From NCBI GenBank assembly GCA_008694505.1, contig VZDJ01000047.1:691927-755926 (forward strand): 64,000 bases of DNA, given 5' to 3'. This DNA is from Cyanoderma ruficeps. Its lineage: Eukaryota > Chordata > Aves > Passeriformes > Timaliidae. The notes under the pieces are model-generated. The model saw only the letters and a list, made by a program, of their open reading frames with translations. It was not told the origin of the DNA and made no database searches. Below, piece after piece: positions 11,871 through 25,244 of this stretch. Numbering within the stretch: position 1 is the first letter of the stretch; every line of letters starts with the position of its first letter. A program made the position numbers and the translations under genes.

Positions 11871-14800
11871 CTGATTTTCCACAAGGAAACAAAAGTCACT
11901 TGAGTATTTACACTGGGTGAAGAGAGAAGCTTACAAGGTATAAACCTTGTTACACGGTATAAATGTGACTGAGATAGATTGGAATATTCAAAACCCAACT
12001 TCTAACACTGATAACTGCATTTTTTATCTGACAAGTTGGAAAGCTCGAACAAACACGTTTCTAACAACAGGTGTCACGGGGTGTTTTTGCCGTGATTTTT
12101 GCTGGAAATCTTAAAACACTTTACTGATTATGAAAAGGTGGAAAATTATGCTGCTGTGTAAACCATGTCTTTGCCCATCAACTCTGCAAACAAAACACAT
12201 TCAACTGTGAACACAGAGTGAGGATGGAGGGAAGTCCTTCCTCTGGCACATTTCACTCTGCTGCTGAAGGGGCATTGCAGAAGCCACACAAATGGACCCC
12301 AGTGAGTACAGAAAATCCATCAAACGTTGGTAGTTCAGAGCCCCCGTGCAAAGCCTGGATTTCTATTAATCACCATTCCTAATGGTTTTGCTATGGTGGT
12401 GTTAATCTAGTCCTGGAGAAATAAAGAACATCTGTTCTGGCTTGGTCTTTCTTCATGGAAGTGTAACGGGCACGAGGACAGGGAAAGGGACTCTGAAGAC
12501 AGAACTGGCACAATTTCAGAATGCTGAACAGTAAATTTGCAGACATCTACAATATGTAACCTCACACATGGGTGTGAGAGCACTGGAACAAAAAGGGAAA
12601 TGGGATGCATGAGGGAGACTTGGCCAAACTAAATGGGAGCTGGCTTGCTCTGCCACCTTCTATCACCATCTTTATGTCTTTTATTGCCTGTCTGTGATCA
12701 GCACTGTGACATGCTGCAAAGCAGCCCCAGCCCTGCTAACATTTGAGCTAATTCCACTGAAAGGTTTGGAAAACTCAATATTGACATTTCCATACTCTGA
12801 ACTGGAGTGAAAACAGGACAGTGTGTGGCGTTAGGGGATGAGTCAAGAGAAGACTGAATCCAGCAGCCACACCATTTATGTTTCATTTCATTCCAGAACC
12901 AGGAGCAAAGCGACTGGAGCCCCATCTTTTACAATAAATGCATACAAATATCTAATGCAACATCATGTGGTGAAATTTTATGAACCACCCCTGGAAGTGA
13001 AAACAGCAGCAGCAAAGCCAGGCCCAGCTTTTGCCTGAGAGTGTTAATGACAAAGACCCTCAGTGGGACCTTACATGGGCTTTAACCAGCCTAGGAAGTA
13101 CTTAGCATTCTTAATGAATAGAGATTTAATTTACAAGGCAGGAGCAATTCTCAGGGTACCAGATCTTCGGCTTTACAGCTGCTTTGTGTCACCAAACCCA
13201 CAGCAAGAACGAGGGGCTAACTTCTAACACCTCAGCATGTGAATACATCTATTTTTAGAGTAGAAACTTGTAATCTAATACCCTAAAAATACACCTACTT
13301 AGTTTGTGAGGTAAAATTATTTCCAAATTGCTACTTTAACAACGTTCAAGGTGAGACTACTTCTGCCCAATTTGCTTCATGGAAAAAAATCTTGACTATT
13401 GAGTTTTGAAAAGAGAATTCAACTTTCCCTGTTGTACAATGAAAGTGGATCCCCCTCCACCCCAACCCATAAAAGATCCTACTTGGCTGATGTAAATTTA
13501 AAAACCTTCTCCCCTATTTCCAATACTCTAGAGATATTAAATCTTAATGATTCTTTGCAAGCAATTACCCTGGGTTAAGTAAAACACTATGGTACTTTTC
13601 GATGATATTGACACATGGTAATTAATACGAGTCAATTACAAGACAGGAGAGCACTAAGTAAAAAGTCAAGGCTACAGTATCATTTTTTGGAGTTAAAGGC
13701 ATTATTGGTGAGTGTTCAAAGTCTTTGAACTTGTAATTTGGAGTGACGAAGTCTGCTCCTTGTTGAAAAGAAAACAGTCTTCAGTCGGGGTGAATTCTCA
13801 CTAATTGATATTATCAAATTATGCCGAATATCTCATTAGTGTTGTGACGTACCTCGGGAGTTTTTCCCCATTTGGCTGAAAATACTTTTGCTTTAGCAAT
13901 AATTGAATAAAAGCTTAAAAAAACCCAGATGCACTTAGATGTACATACATCTCCTCCCTTGGGGAAGAAGTGCAGGCTGCTGTTCACAATGCTAACAGGA
14001 AAATACACATTCCACCCACCCCTGCTGATGGGATGCAGCCACACAATCTCTGCCTTTCAAATGGTAATTTTTCAGACAAGCCCAGAGCATGGAAATGCCA
14101 AAGCCACGTCTGAAATTTGTCTCTTCATATTCACTGAGCCACTCTGCTCTTTTTACAGAAAAAGAGTTCAGCTTTCTTTCTGTGTTTAGTTGAACTGAGC
14201 AGGTATTTGGCTGTACAAAAAAGGCACCAGAAAACACATTCCTCATGGACTGCCCTTGTAGACTTTCTTGCTCTTTCTTGAAAAATTCCAAAATAAGCTT
14301 TTAAAATTACAGTGCTGCAATACAATTCCGCTCTGTTGTAATTTTTTTTTTTACGACAAAGTATCATTTAATTATCTATATTCAATTCCTTGTACAGCTC
14401 CCAATCTTGCCAACTAGGGTATTAATTCTCTCCTATGCTTTCTAAGCACAGTTTCCTCAGAAGTCTAACACAGGAGATAGATTCCTAATCACAGGTTTCT
14501 CTTGGCTCCAAGAAAGAAAATCTCTGAACAGTGTGGTGCCAATTACCTCCACAAAAATATACCCATATGCTTATTATTACTGATCCTGAAACAATCAATT
14601 TCCTTGTACTCCCCTGGTAAATGCCAGCGTCAATAGGAGACCTGACTTTTTAATCACATTACTACATATTAAAATGTTAACTCATAGCTGTGGGTCAGAA
14701 GTCAGTCAGACTTCTTGAAGAAATCTGACTTGCTGGTTTATAAACTGGATTTTCATTAAAAGATTAGTTTAAAGTATACGGTTGCAAAGTCTGGAAAAGC

Positions 14801-14998
14801 ATTCCGTGCTGCTGCACTGAGTTGGGAAAATGTGAGGTCACAGTATCAGAGAGCAGTTATTTTATTTCGTAGTTAACTGTGAAATCACACCAGAGGCCTC
14901 AAGTTTACAGGCAGAGCATCATCACCTTTCTGTGGAATCCTGCCTGCTTCCAAGTGCTCCTTTCCATCACTTCTGGATGGTTTCTCAGTCCCACATAC
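11871..14998 (-). other. TENM1: TENM1 intron between exons C and D
   Basis: A 3.1 kb intron from GTATGT to AAATCAG. No repeats of recognised families. The 13560-13880 part has a complex, AT-rich composition of the kind often seen in conserved non-coding DNA, but this cannot be tested here. Confidence 0.85.
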
Positions 14999-15151
14999 CT
15001 TTCTTTTCTGTTTTATCCGAAGCTTTCCCTCCGATTGGTGAGTAAGTAGTATCCATGGACTCTACTCCTTTATTTCCTTTGCTAACTCCATTTTCATAGA
15101 GCTGCCCTTCCACAGGCTGCAGTTGCCAGGTTAAACCAAACAAGTGTACTG
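14999..15151 (-). CDS. TENM1: Teneurin-1 exon C: outer end of transmembrane helix and juxtamembrane ectodomain
   Basis: The 153-nt symmetric exon (phase 1-1) adds 51 codons. It completes an Ala codon with G from exon B, then reads VHLFGLTWQLQPVEGQ and a polar stretch ending SDKTEKK. The first seven residues finish the membrane helix. The rest is the extracellular juxtamembrane linker, which fits teneurin-1 (paralogues have GLNWQLQP or GLNWHLQP here). The acceptor is a long T run followed by GCAGCAG, a tandem NAGNAG site. I place the start at the first AG because this keeps the expected Ala-Val; use of the second would delete one Ala. The donor is AAAG|GTATGT, a strong match to consensus. Since length and phases are symmetric, skipping would keep the frame but would remove the outer end of the membrane helix. 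Confidence 0.95.
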
Positions 15152-18100
15152 CTGCAAAAAAATGAAAACCAATTAATTGATGTCTCAACTACAGCACCTT
15201 CAGTGAGGCTGTGAAAGAATGCCCTGACCCACTTTCTGCAAAGTCAAGCACTACTTCATTCTGTTAGTAATAAATCAGAATTTCAAGGGGGCTAACGAGT
15301 AATTTACCATTTTACCTTAAAACTCAATGTTTAATTAGTTTCCACACTTTCTTCTGGAGCTCAGCCAGGTCAGGGTGATGAATTTCTGCAGCAATTAATG
15401 GAATTATTTGCAACTAAAGGGATAACAGTTGAATAATTTCAATACTGTGTGACAGATTCTAATGCTCTCTCAGTGTTGTCCCTCAGTTTTGACTGTCAAA
15501 GATCTCAGAATTTGTTGACAAAGGCAATGACACCAACTAAAACTTCTCACCTTTCCAATCCAGTCTGAAGTGAAACTGTGCCCACTGCACTCTGAAGCCC
15601 TTTTATTTAGGTTAAACATCAGCAAAAACCTTGACTCCAGGCTTCATCTAGAACTGCACTGCAGATAAAAAGCTGGCTCTACATCTAAAATATATGCAAT
15701 TATTTTACAACACAAATGAACAGAAATACAGTTGTTATTTATGTATGTACAAGGAAACTACTAAACAATCCTTTTAAGAAGTTATAAACCATCTTTACTG
15801 CCATACACGGGGGCTGCCTGCTCCACTCTGCCTGCAGACCCATTCCAGCTTTCTGCTTTCCCTTCTTTGTTTCTGGTCCGAGGCCTTGAAGGATGGTTGG
15901 GGGAAGACGGCAAGAGAGGATCTTATTTTAGTGTAACAGGATAGTCCTGCAGTTAGTCCAGACCATTACCCAGGTCTCACTGAGAAGGGCAAATTATTCC
16001 AAGGAAAGGTTGCCTTAGCATGGAGGTGACTCAGCAGGGAGCACTGATGACCCACTAAAATCTGGATTTTGAGGATGACCCCCACTGAGGAGCTGAAATT
16101 GCCAAACAAAGAGCAGAGGGCAGCAGCAGCTCGTGCAGCAATCTCCACTGAGCAGGGTCTGCCCACAGTGGGAGCCTAAAATGCAATATATTTGCTCTTC
16201 CTGAACCATGCAGGAACCTCAGAGGCTCCCGGGAGAAGTCAGTGTGATCTAGAATGGGTCTTGCATTAAGAAAGTACATGGTTTTATTCTGCACTTGTAC
16301 ATCCTTCACAGAAAATATCTCAATACAAGCAGGAGACCTGGAGTCCATCTCCCTTGTGTTTGGTCACAGGTCTCCCTTGCATGCTGAAAAGTCAAATTAA
16401 AAAATTCAGTGAAGTCCCAAGCCTTGTATGGATTCCTGTCAAGGGCTGGGGAAAACTACCACAAGAATGCAAAGCTGCCAGTCTCCAGTCAGTAATTCCA
16501 GATCTGTGCACTCCAGGGTCACCCAGCCACAGATACAGGAGCCAAATCAAGCAAATGAGAGCATTGCTACTGAGCTAGTGAGGTGACAGTCTTTGTGAGA
16601 GATTTGCTGCATCTCAAAGCACTGACTCACCATCACATCTGGGCTCTGGAGACTGGGCAGCACAGACCCAACTCCCCAGAAGAGGGATTAGAAGTGAACT
16701 TTTAAGCTTTCTGGTGCTGAAAGCTTAGTGCTGAGATCTCCAGCCTGGATTGCTTCATATTCTGTGGTCTTGAAACTGTCAAGGGACCATGACAACACTT
16801 TTAAAAGGGTCTTGGAGTCAGATCACACAGAACTAAGGTCTGAGTTTGAGATTCTTAACGTGGGGCAGATCACTGCCAGGCACAACAAAAAGCAGCCTTG
16901 ACATCTCCAGAGTAAGTGCTCTTGCTCCTGGCTTGAGCTTCTGCACATTATTATTATTTAAAGAGTTATTAACAAAAGGGAACACAGTTCAATGAGACCG
17001 AGGGCTAATGAATGCACATTTCATTTATACTAATGCAAAGAATTCTATAAGCACTTGAAACAGATCACTAGAGGAAAACACAACTGCACACATCAATAAT
17101 AGGCTTTTAGTGGGCATGGAATCCTGGATATAATAGAGTTGCTTTCTTCTACTCTTCCCATTGTTGTTACTCATCTCCCAGGCCAGCAGTTGCACGTCCT
17201 GCAGGTGACAAAGCCAGGGCTGCAGGAGTGCTGCACCTCTCCCTTGCTGCATGGCTGTGCAATACTGCACACCCCGTGCATGCACCATCCACTGCACCAG
17301 CCCCAGCCCTGCCCTGGCTGTGTCTCCCCTCAGCCTGGGGCAGTGCTGGTGTTTTCACAGCTCGTGCCAAAGCCTGGCAAGCTGCAGAGCTCCCAGTGAG
17401 TGTGTTTGACAGTAGCTTCCTCCTGGAACACCCCCCGTGCTGCAGGGAGCAGCTCTGCCGGGTGGGATGTCCCATCCCCGGGAGGTGACACGGCCACCAG
17501 CCTGGGCTGAGCCACGGGCACAGCTCAGGGCTGCAGAGCAGAGCACAGGGCTATGCAAATAACCTCCACGGAACTCATCTGGATGACTTCTAACTCTGCA
17601 GAAACCCAGCCACCCTGCAAGCTTAACATCATTCCAAGTCTCCTTACATTAATTATGGCTGTTCAGGAATTACCTTCAGACCCAGGTGTCACTCTGGGAC
17701 TAAGCAGACCACAAACAACCCCTAGAGATGCTTTTTTCAGCAGTTACCTACGGGGAATGATGTTTATTTAGCAGACACAGAGCCCTCCCTGACCTCCTCA
17801 TTTTCTGTGATACTTTTCTTTTACCTAGGATATACAAAATTCCTATAGAGCTTTTCTCCCTACAACATAGATACAGCATGTTTTAAATACACAGTTATTT
17901 CACCAAATGAGATTACATAAAACTTTCAAATCTCCATCTCTCAAATCTCTTTAGAAATAAATAAGCATGTACTGAATTTCATTAAAAAGCTCTAAAGAAC
18001 TTCTGTTTTGAGTTACTCCTCCTTTGATTTTTTTCTGGCTTTTACAAAAAAGTAAAAGTGTCTTTCTGGCTTTTACCAAAGGGGCACAGAAAACGTTGTG

Positions 18101-18193
18101 CAATTCAAGTGTGGGCCACAAAGTCACTTCCCACAGCACAAATCCATCTGCAAGGCTCTGGGCTATGCTCCCTCTGTGTAATGCCCAGTGTAA

Positions 18194-18262
18194 GATCCTA
18201 GAGCACAGAACAGGATCCTAGAGCACAGAACAAACTGGATCCTAGAGCACAGAACAAACTGG
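18194..18262. repeat. Short tandem repeat, 20-24 bp unit, about three copies
   Basis: The unit GATCCTAGAGCACAGAACA begins at 18194, 18214 and 18238. The second and third copies are followed by AACTG, the first is not. Confidence 0.9.
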
Positions 18263-19276
18263 AGGTGATGCCAGCACTGTGTCTGCAGCACCGGGCTGGG
18301 TGAGATGAGGGGGATTCCCTTTCTGGTGGATGTCTCTGCCCTCTCCTCAGACCTTTCCTGCCAGCATGGAACCCACCATTAGCACTAAGGATGATCCTCT
18401 GCTGCTGCTCAAGCTCCCACAGAGCAGCCTTTGATGCCTGATGACTGCACTTCCATCACAGGAGAAGCAAAAGCTACTCTGGCTCTGCCTCCCTGGCACT
18501 CCAAAAAATGTCTGCAATCACACACCCTGTATTTTTCAGCCCCTAGAAGACTTCAGGTACTGGTGGGGTGTGTGAGGTCACTGCTGAGCTGCTCCACTTT
18601 GAGGACTGGCAGGGAAATGGAGATAAAGAGTTTGTTAGCTGGCATGGCTGCAGAATTCCCATTTCTGCTGGGAGGAGCTGGGGTGAGTCAGCAGCAGCAT
18701 CAGCCCCAGCTTCCATCAGCTGGCCTGACCAAAGCTCTCCTCTGACAGCTGAGTGCAACATCTCCCCTGCTGGGGAAAGATTTCCCCTGCTGGGAGGAAC
18801 TGCACTCAGCTGGAAAGATATTCTCTCTTGGCTTGCTTGGAACATCCACTACAATCCCCTGTCAATAATTACATTATTACCTCACTCTGTGCAATCTATC
18901 AGTTGTACATTGCTTTCACTGAGGTGATCTGGAGGCAAAATTGATCTGAAGGCAAAATTTGACCCTCTATCCATAATGCTGGGAGATAGGCCTTACAGGA
19001 TGGATACTACCATACCTACATTTCATTTATATTTTATCAGATAGCCCATTTCAATTCAAAGTTTCTGATAAAATTCTAACACGAAACTAGACACAGATTT
19101 TTTTTTAACATGCATTATGTATGTTATGGCAGAAGGTAAATTTGGAGGAGTCTGTAGCCAGTTTATTTGAGGAGACTAGAGGATGCCACAGGATTATGAT
19201 GAATATAATTTTTTTCCTCAGCCTCCCTGCCCTGGCCAGGTCACACAGTGGAGCTGTGCAAGGTAATTTTAAATGA

Positions 19277-19292
19277 TCTCTCTCTCTCTCTC
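19277..19292. repeat. (TC)n microsatellite
   Basis: About eight TC units, followed by CCAG. Confidence 0.9.
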
Positions 19293-20711
19293 CAGTACAG
19301 AAGATCCTAGTCAGACTACAGAGCTTTTCTTAGCTAAATTATTATACTTCTTTGCTAAAAAAATAATTATTAGGTATAAAACAGATCTCTTGGAGAAAAG
19401 AAATATTAAAGGCCTACATAATCTAACCTTTCTATAAATTTCTTTCATGGAATCTCTCAGCAAAGACATGAGAAATGAGTGTAACTTTATGCTGCCTAAG
19501 GGATTTTCCCTACTCAGAGGCAGGTTTTTGTTGCTTCACTTTACTGCTGTAAGTGAAACCAGTAGGGCCATGCTCAGAACAAAACCCTGGGTCTTTACCT
19601 CTGAAATAACTGACCACATCACTTCTTTTGTCCACCGTTTAAACAAAACAATCTGACGGTTCCAGGGTGACCACCTCAGCCCCCACAGCTCTGCTGCACA
19701 CTCAAGGAACACCCACAAAGACACGAGCAGTTTTTTCAGAGCTGGCTTTGTAAACTGGATTAACCTGCCATCTGCTAGGAAGCCAATGATCTAATTGAAT
19801 TTATTCTTATCCACCTTCTGTGTGAGCACAGCCTGGCAGCTCCGGGGCCCCGTGCCGGGCACAATGTGAATCAGAGCCTTGGCTCCAGGGCAGGAGGGAC
19901 ACTCGGGAGGGAGGAGGGGGCCACAAAGTCCCTGCAATGAGGACTCACTACCTGTGACATCGACTGCAAAGGACAAGAACCCTGCAAATGTGAAACCCCC
20001 CAAAGGGCTGACCTGCACTGCAGGCTCCTGCTCAGCTCCCCGTGCTGTTTTACAGGGTCTCAGGAGATCATCCCCGGATTCAGAAGAGCTGTTACAGAAC
20101 GTGCACCAGCAGCTGACTCCTCTCTGCACCAGCTCCGAGTGCCAGAAAACTGTTTGTTTCTGAAACTGCGAGCAGGTTCTGCTGATAAAACTGGATTTCA
20201 CTGTGGCATGAAGGCACAGATGCATCAGTGTCTCAGTTCCAGTAAAGGAGTGTTAATGAGAAAAATTCCCGGACACAAGAGCCGCAACCAAAGTTCTGAT
20301 CCTGACCTTTAGGAGAGGTGATCTTCTGTAAGCTCCTTTTACAAATAAAAAACTATTTCATTCTGCTGTAAACAGATTTCAGAATTTGAGACTTTTAATA
20401 TTTGATTCAGTCTTCAGAATATTTTTTAAAATCTATATTAAAGTGGCAAATCGTTTTGATCATCTAGGGCATTTAATGAAATAAGGACTTCCTCCATGTC
20501 TTTGTTACAGCCATCTGAACTCTCAGCACTCTCCTCTTTCTCTCTTTATCCCTAACATTTTTATACCTGAAAATACAAATATACCCCCCTCTCCTGCAGC
20601 CCTGCTGGAGGGATGATGGTTCCATTTTTCATTACCGAGTCATATTTTACACTTAGGAACAAACAAAACCTGGTCTTGGGCAACAGTAAATATTTCTCCT
20701 CTAAACACTCC

Positions 20712-20733
20712 TATGTAATATAAATATTACATA
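20712..20733. repeat. 22-bp near-palindrome, 10-bp arms
   Basis: TATGTAATAT, two A's, then ATATTACATA. AT-rich; probably incidental. Confidence 0.85.
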
Positions 20734-23700
20734 AATTTGGTATTTGTGGCATATCAAGCTCCTCAGTAAGAGCCAGGACCCAGGAGAGCAGAGACCACAA
20801 CTCCCAGGTGAGAGATGCTGCTGTATCTGTGTCAGTGACAGTTCTCCAATGGCATTTCAGGGTTATTCTTCTGTACCACAACATTTTCACAACCCTCCAA
20901 CACCCAGCACTGTTTACCAGCCCGTTACATCCTTCAGTGTGCAGCAGCTCATTTTCCCCTTGCTCCCTCTCTGCATAATTCCTTTCCTGCTGCTGTTACA
21001 CACAGTCTAAAGCAATGCAACCAAAGTTAAAAATCCATGTCATGAGATACATCTGTCCTTCAAACCTGGCCTGGCCTTTCCCAGTGCTGAAACCATCGCT
21101 CCTCTCCTTGGACATGGAGTGAGAAATGCCAGGTCACAGTGTCAGGCAGCACAGAGGATTTCATTTCCTTACCCTCCATGTGAATGGAATTTAAAACCCA
21201 ACACCCACCTCCAGTGCCTGCTCATAAATAGTGATAATATCAATAATATCATGAGGGACAGGGACGACTCCATACCCCTACTTGAGAATTCATTTGTATA
21301 TAAAACAGTAATTTCATAGTCAGGGATGGTGAAATCCAAGAACATGAGATGCGGTTTTCAGAGGCATTGAACATTTGCATCACCTGCTGAAATCAATAGG
21401 AACAGCAGGAGTTTGGCACCTTTGATCAATGGGACCAGTGATTTGCAAGTCCAAATCAGCTGATAAAATGTTAAAGTATCATGGAAGAAAAATCCTGCTC
21501 ACTAAAGGGCTAAAAATAACTCCTAAATGAGCAGCCAGAGCACCCATTGTACTGGGCTTAAGGGGAACGATGTGGTGTGGCAAAAAAACCAAAAGAAATA
21601 CCATATTTCTTATTCTAACTTTTATATTTGCCTCATTTACTCTTAGATTTTTTTTGGAAAGACCCTGAAGCAGAGCAGGAGCTGCTGGTGGAGCTGCTGC
21701 AGCCCCCATGGATTGGTGAGAGGCACCAAGGTCACCTCCCCGAGGTGTGTCCCTGCTGCTCACCTGCCTCACTGCCCACTCTGGGGACAAATCCAACAAC
21801 CCTGCCCCACATCTAGGGGATCCACACTGGGAAAACTCAAAATGAAAAATAAAAGTATGTGTGACTTCTTCCATGGACAATAATTCAAGGCATTTACAAT
21901 TACATCTCAACAGTCTGAAGGCCAAACATGCACTTTATGAAATAAGGGTTTTTTTGGAGTAACTGCTAAGACTTTAGAACCTATTCACAGAAATTACTCC
22001 TGTTGAAGTGAAAATATGTGTTTTTCTTGATAAACTAAAGTTTTTCAATAAATCTGCTGTTACACAACCACCAACAGTGTTCCATAATTTCCTTACTGTC
22101 TATAAAATAGTCAAATTTATTTCAGCAAGGCCAAATAGTAAACACAGTGATTATAGGCCAAAAGAGGACTAATGGAGAAACAGTATTTTTTTTTAACTGA
22201 GCAGCAGTTCAAAGGAGAGAAAATACAGAAGAATTACACGTTATTATGTAAAAGCTTTGCTATTGAGTCTCACTGATAAGAGGGGAAGGCTGAAAAAATA
22301 AAAGAACAAAAACATTTTGCTAGTTTACCTTTAGATTGAAAAGAAATCACAGTTCAGAGCACTCTGGCACAGGTCTCAGTTCATTACAGATATAAGAGGC
22401 ACTTGTAAATTTTCATCTGGAATGAGCTTCATGTCTCTAAGACTTTGGAGATGTTCTCACTTGAGGCTGAGATTTGGGCGTCCTTTTAAAAGTAACGTGG
22501 AGCTCAAGCATTAAATGGCAGCGAAAAATACTTGAGAAAGAACATTTAAGTTCTTGGATGAGGAGAAGAAAAAGCCTGATGTTAAATTTTGATCAACACT
22601 CACTTGGCCTGAAATTGTAGTTCACGGTAAGTTAATGCAGGCTATGCCAGAAAATGCCACGATGAAAACGGTTTTGCCTTTTCAAAGTCTCCCTTATTTT
22701 TTCAGTGACAACTGCTGAGCTGATCACAGGTTTAAGTCCGGTGCTGAAACTAAGCTGAGTTTTGTTTTAAAAAGTGGGGCCATGTCTGCAGAGGTTGCTC
22801 AGACACAACTTCCTCTGCCTTGATGAAAACCTGATGGAGTGAGGGATCTGAATCACGGTGAGCAAAGAGAAAACACTTGGAGGAGTGAATTCCAGCCTCA
22901 GAGTGTTACATCCAATCTGAAATTCTATACTCAACTGCTCCTGTAAAGCACGCACATTTAAATTTCTGATGTGAAGAGATATGCAAATATGCAAGCCCAC
23001 AGAGCCAGTGAACTCTGGAAACAGTTTTTATGCCATGAATCAAACCCAGCAAAAGGGAAAGAACTGAGATATCTGAGTCACAAGAACAGACCTTAAACTT
23101 ATTTAAATATTTAACCAACCAGAGATGGGCAGAAGGAATATTCACTTGGAATAAGCTAACTAATACTGCCTGAATCTGCAGGGAAGCTAATGCAACCCAA
23201 ACATTTCTGGGGAAAACAAGAGCAAATAACTGCATCCTGACAATTTTTCAGGATTAGAACTCCTGGTTCAAAAATTTGTATTTTTTTTCCCCAGAAAACA
23301 TTACCAGAAATAGAAATGATTTATAAAATCATCTCCATTTTACCTGCTTCTTCCTAACTAAAGAAAACATGCTCCACCCTTTACCAAGACATGACAGACC
23401 CTTCTCCAGGAGAATCACACAGAGCTCTCTAATTCCTGGGGACAAGGAGTGCTCCCAGCCTTCCCAGCCTGCTGACACAGAGCAGAACATCCCTGGAAAG
23501 TCACAGCAATTGCAGCGGCAGACTGAAATCTAAACAGGGATGAGAGAGGCAGTGCTCCATGCAGATAAAATCTCAATGGTGTGGGTGGGATGAAATGTGC
23601 AGCAAACAGATGAGGCTGCAGAAACGCTGCAGCCAGTCCTAAGGCAGGGCATATGCTCAGCAGCTGGTATGGAAATCTGCAATTAATGGAGCTTACAGGA

Positions 23701-25005
23701 TCCTCAGGTGCTTTCAAATCATCAGGCACCAGAAAGGCTCAAATCTGCTCTCCCATATGCATTAGGAAAAAAATCCCTCCTGATGAGCATCTTGCTGACA
23801 ATAACCAAAATTTCCTCACTATGGGGCCAAAGAAAACCTCACTGGGGAACAAGGAATTATTGAAATTTTAATGATTTTCACTACAGATACATTTATTCAG
23901 AGAGTATAGAAAATCAGTGGCCATTTATCAGTATAGAGGCATCTGAACTTTTATCTCTGTCAAGTTTTACCAAGTATGAACTGCTCTCTTTCAGGCAAAC
24001 TGGAATTATTCCCATTGAAGCTACAGGGCATCAGGAATACTCTGGCTCCTTCACCTGTGAACTGCCCTCTAAAACAAGTCTGAGGGTGTGGGTGGGACAG
24101 CAAAAACAAATTAGGTTTCCCTGTGTTTGCAGAAGCCACAGTCATATTCTTAAATTCTACACACAGAATGTTCTTTAATGTTTTCAATTCAGATTGAAAA
24201 ACCCAATGCAATAATTAAAGTTCAGGCTAAATGCTACGTAGGAAATCACAAAGAATTCCTCTCCTATGTATGCTTATAACCACACTGACTTCAGGCCACC
24301 TCCAGTACACCTGTCCTCCAAAAAACCCCCCCCAAAAAACCAATCCAAAACCTGAGGAAGCCCTTTCTAGCTCCTCTGATAAACCTGTCCAATACGTTTT
24401 TGCTAACAAAATGGTAAAGTTGGTACTATGTAACCCATTTTTTTAAACGTAAATTCAATAAAGGGATAACAAAATCTAGCTTAGACAACATAGTATAACA
24501 TTTTTAGAGCTAGTTGTCATTCTAGCAAATGAAAAATAGCAATATGTATATATATAACTCCTATAACAATTAGGAGGAAAGTTCTGTAAGATTTAAATGC
24601 TGATGAGACTGAAGAAATTAACTAAGGGTAGCAAGGCAAAACACAATTAAACATTACCAGTCCTTCCCAATAATTCTTTAAGAGCAGCAACGTTGTAAGG
24701 CATAATATGAAAATCAAACCTTCAAGAAAATATCACAGCAATTAAAATCAGTAGGAGTCCTCTGCTAGTATCAACATGGAATCCTGAATAATATTCCTCT
24801 GCCTGCTAGGCAGCATCAAGGTTAACAGAGTAGAACGTTAACGAGAATTCTGCGTTCAACCTTCAGCCAAGGCAGCATTTTGTCTGCCAGGATTCCAAGA
24901 GCACCAACGGTGAGGAAAAGGGGATTTGTGTCAGGGCAAAGGCAGCAGCAGGACAGAGCAGAGGAGGGCAGGGAGGAAAGGAGCAGAGGAAAGGTCAGGG
25001 CTTAC

Positions 25006-25244
25006 CAATGACATAGGCCAGCAGCAGGGCCAGGGTCACGGTGATGGCAGTGGCACTCAGAGCCGTGCACTTCCAGTTGCAGCACCTGTAAGGTTTGTTA
25101 AAAGTGAAGGCAGGTCTGGAAAAGGTGCTTCTAGGAAGAGGCCTAGGAGGTGGAGAGTAAACAGTATTGGAGGTTAAGGGATAGTTCTGACTGGCTGCGC
25201 TGAAGATAGCAGAGGACCCAGATCCATGCTTAAACAGGAAATGC
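25006..25244 (-). CDS. TENM1: Teneurin-1 exon B: end of cytoplasmic tail and most of the transmembrane helix
   Basis: The 239-nt exon has acceptor TTTGTAG|GCATTT and donor ATTG|GTAAGC. Its first G completes the Arg codon begun in exon A, followed by 79 codons starting [12 protein letters not shown] second proline motif ([15 protein letters not shown], about residues 30-44) precedes the membrane. RCCNWKC (about residues 53-59) is a Cys/Trp cluster on the inner face and a plausible S-acylation site, which is inference. From there [19 protein letters not shown] is the hydrophobic signal-anchor helix, continued by AVHLFGL in exon C. Teneurins are type II proteins, so the N-terminus is cytosolic and the C-terminus extracellular. 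The sequence is nearly identical to vertebrate teneurin-1 and differs clearly from paralogues, which have SKYCSWKC or SKYCNWKC here. Phases are 2 in, 1 out. Confidence 0.96.

Larger units (their letters stand above)
15152..25005 (-). other. TENM1: TENM1 intron between exons B and C
   Basis: A 9.9 kb intron. It interrupts the codon for an Ala inside the membrane span. It holds the 18194-18262 tandem repeat, a (TC)n run at 19277-19292, a short direct duplication of TGATCTGRAGGCAAAATT near 18925-18960, a 22-bp palindrome at 20712-20733, and an A/C homopolymer stretch near 24318-24346. The longest open frames (about 100-150 codons) show no domain motifs and are probably chance. Confidence 0.85.

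Noticed and set aside
21479..21925. 148-codon minus-strand open frame inside the B-C intron
   Set aside because: No teneurin or other family motif, and no fitting splice sites were seen that would give a phase-1 exon. Probably chance.
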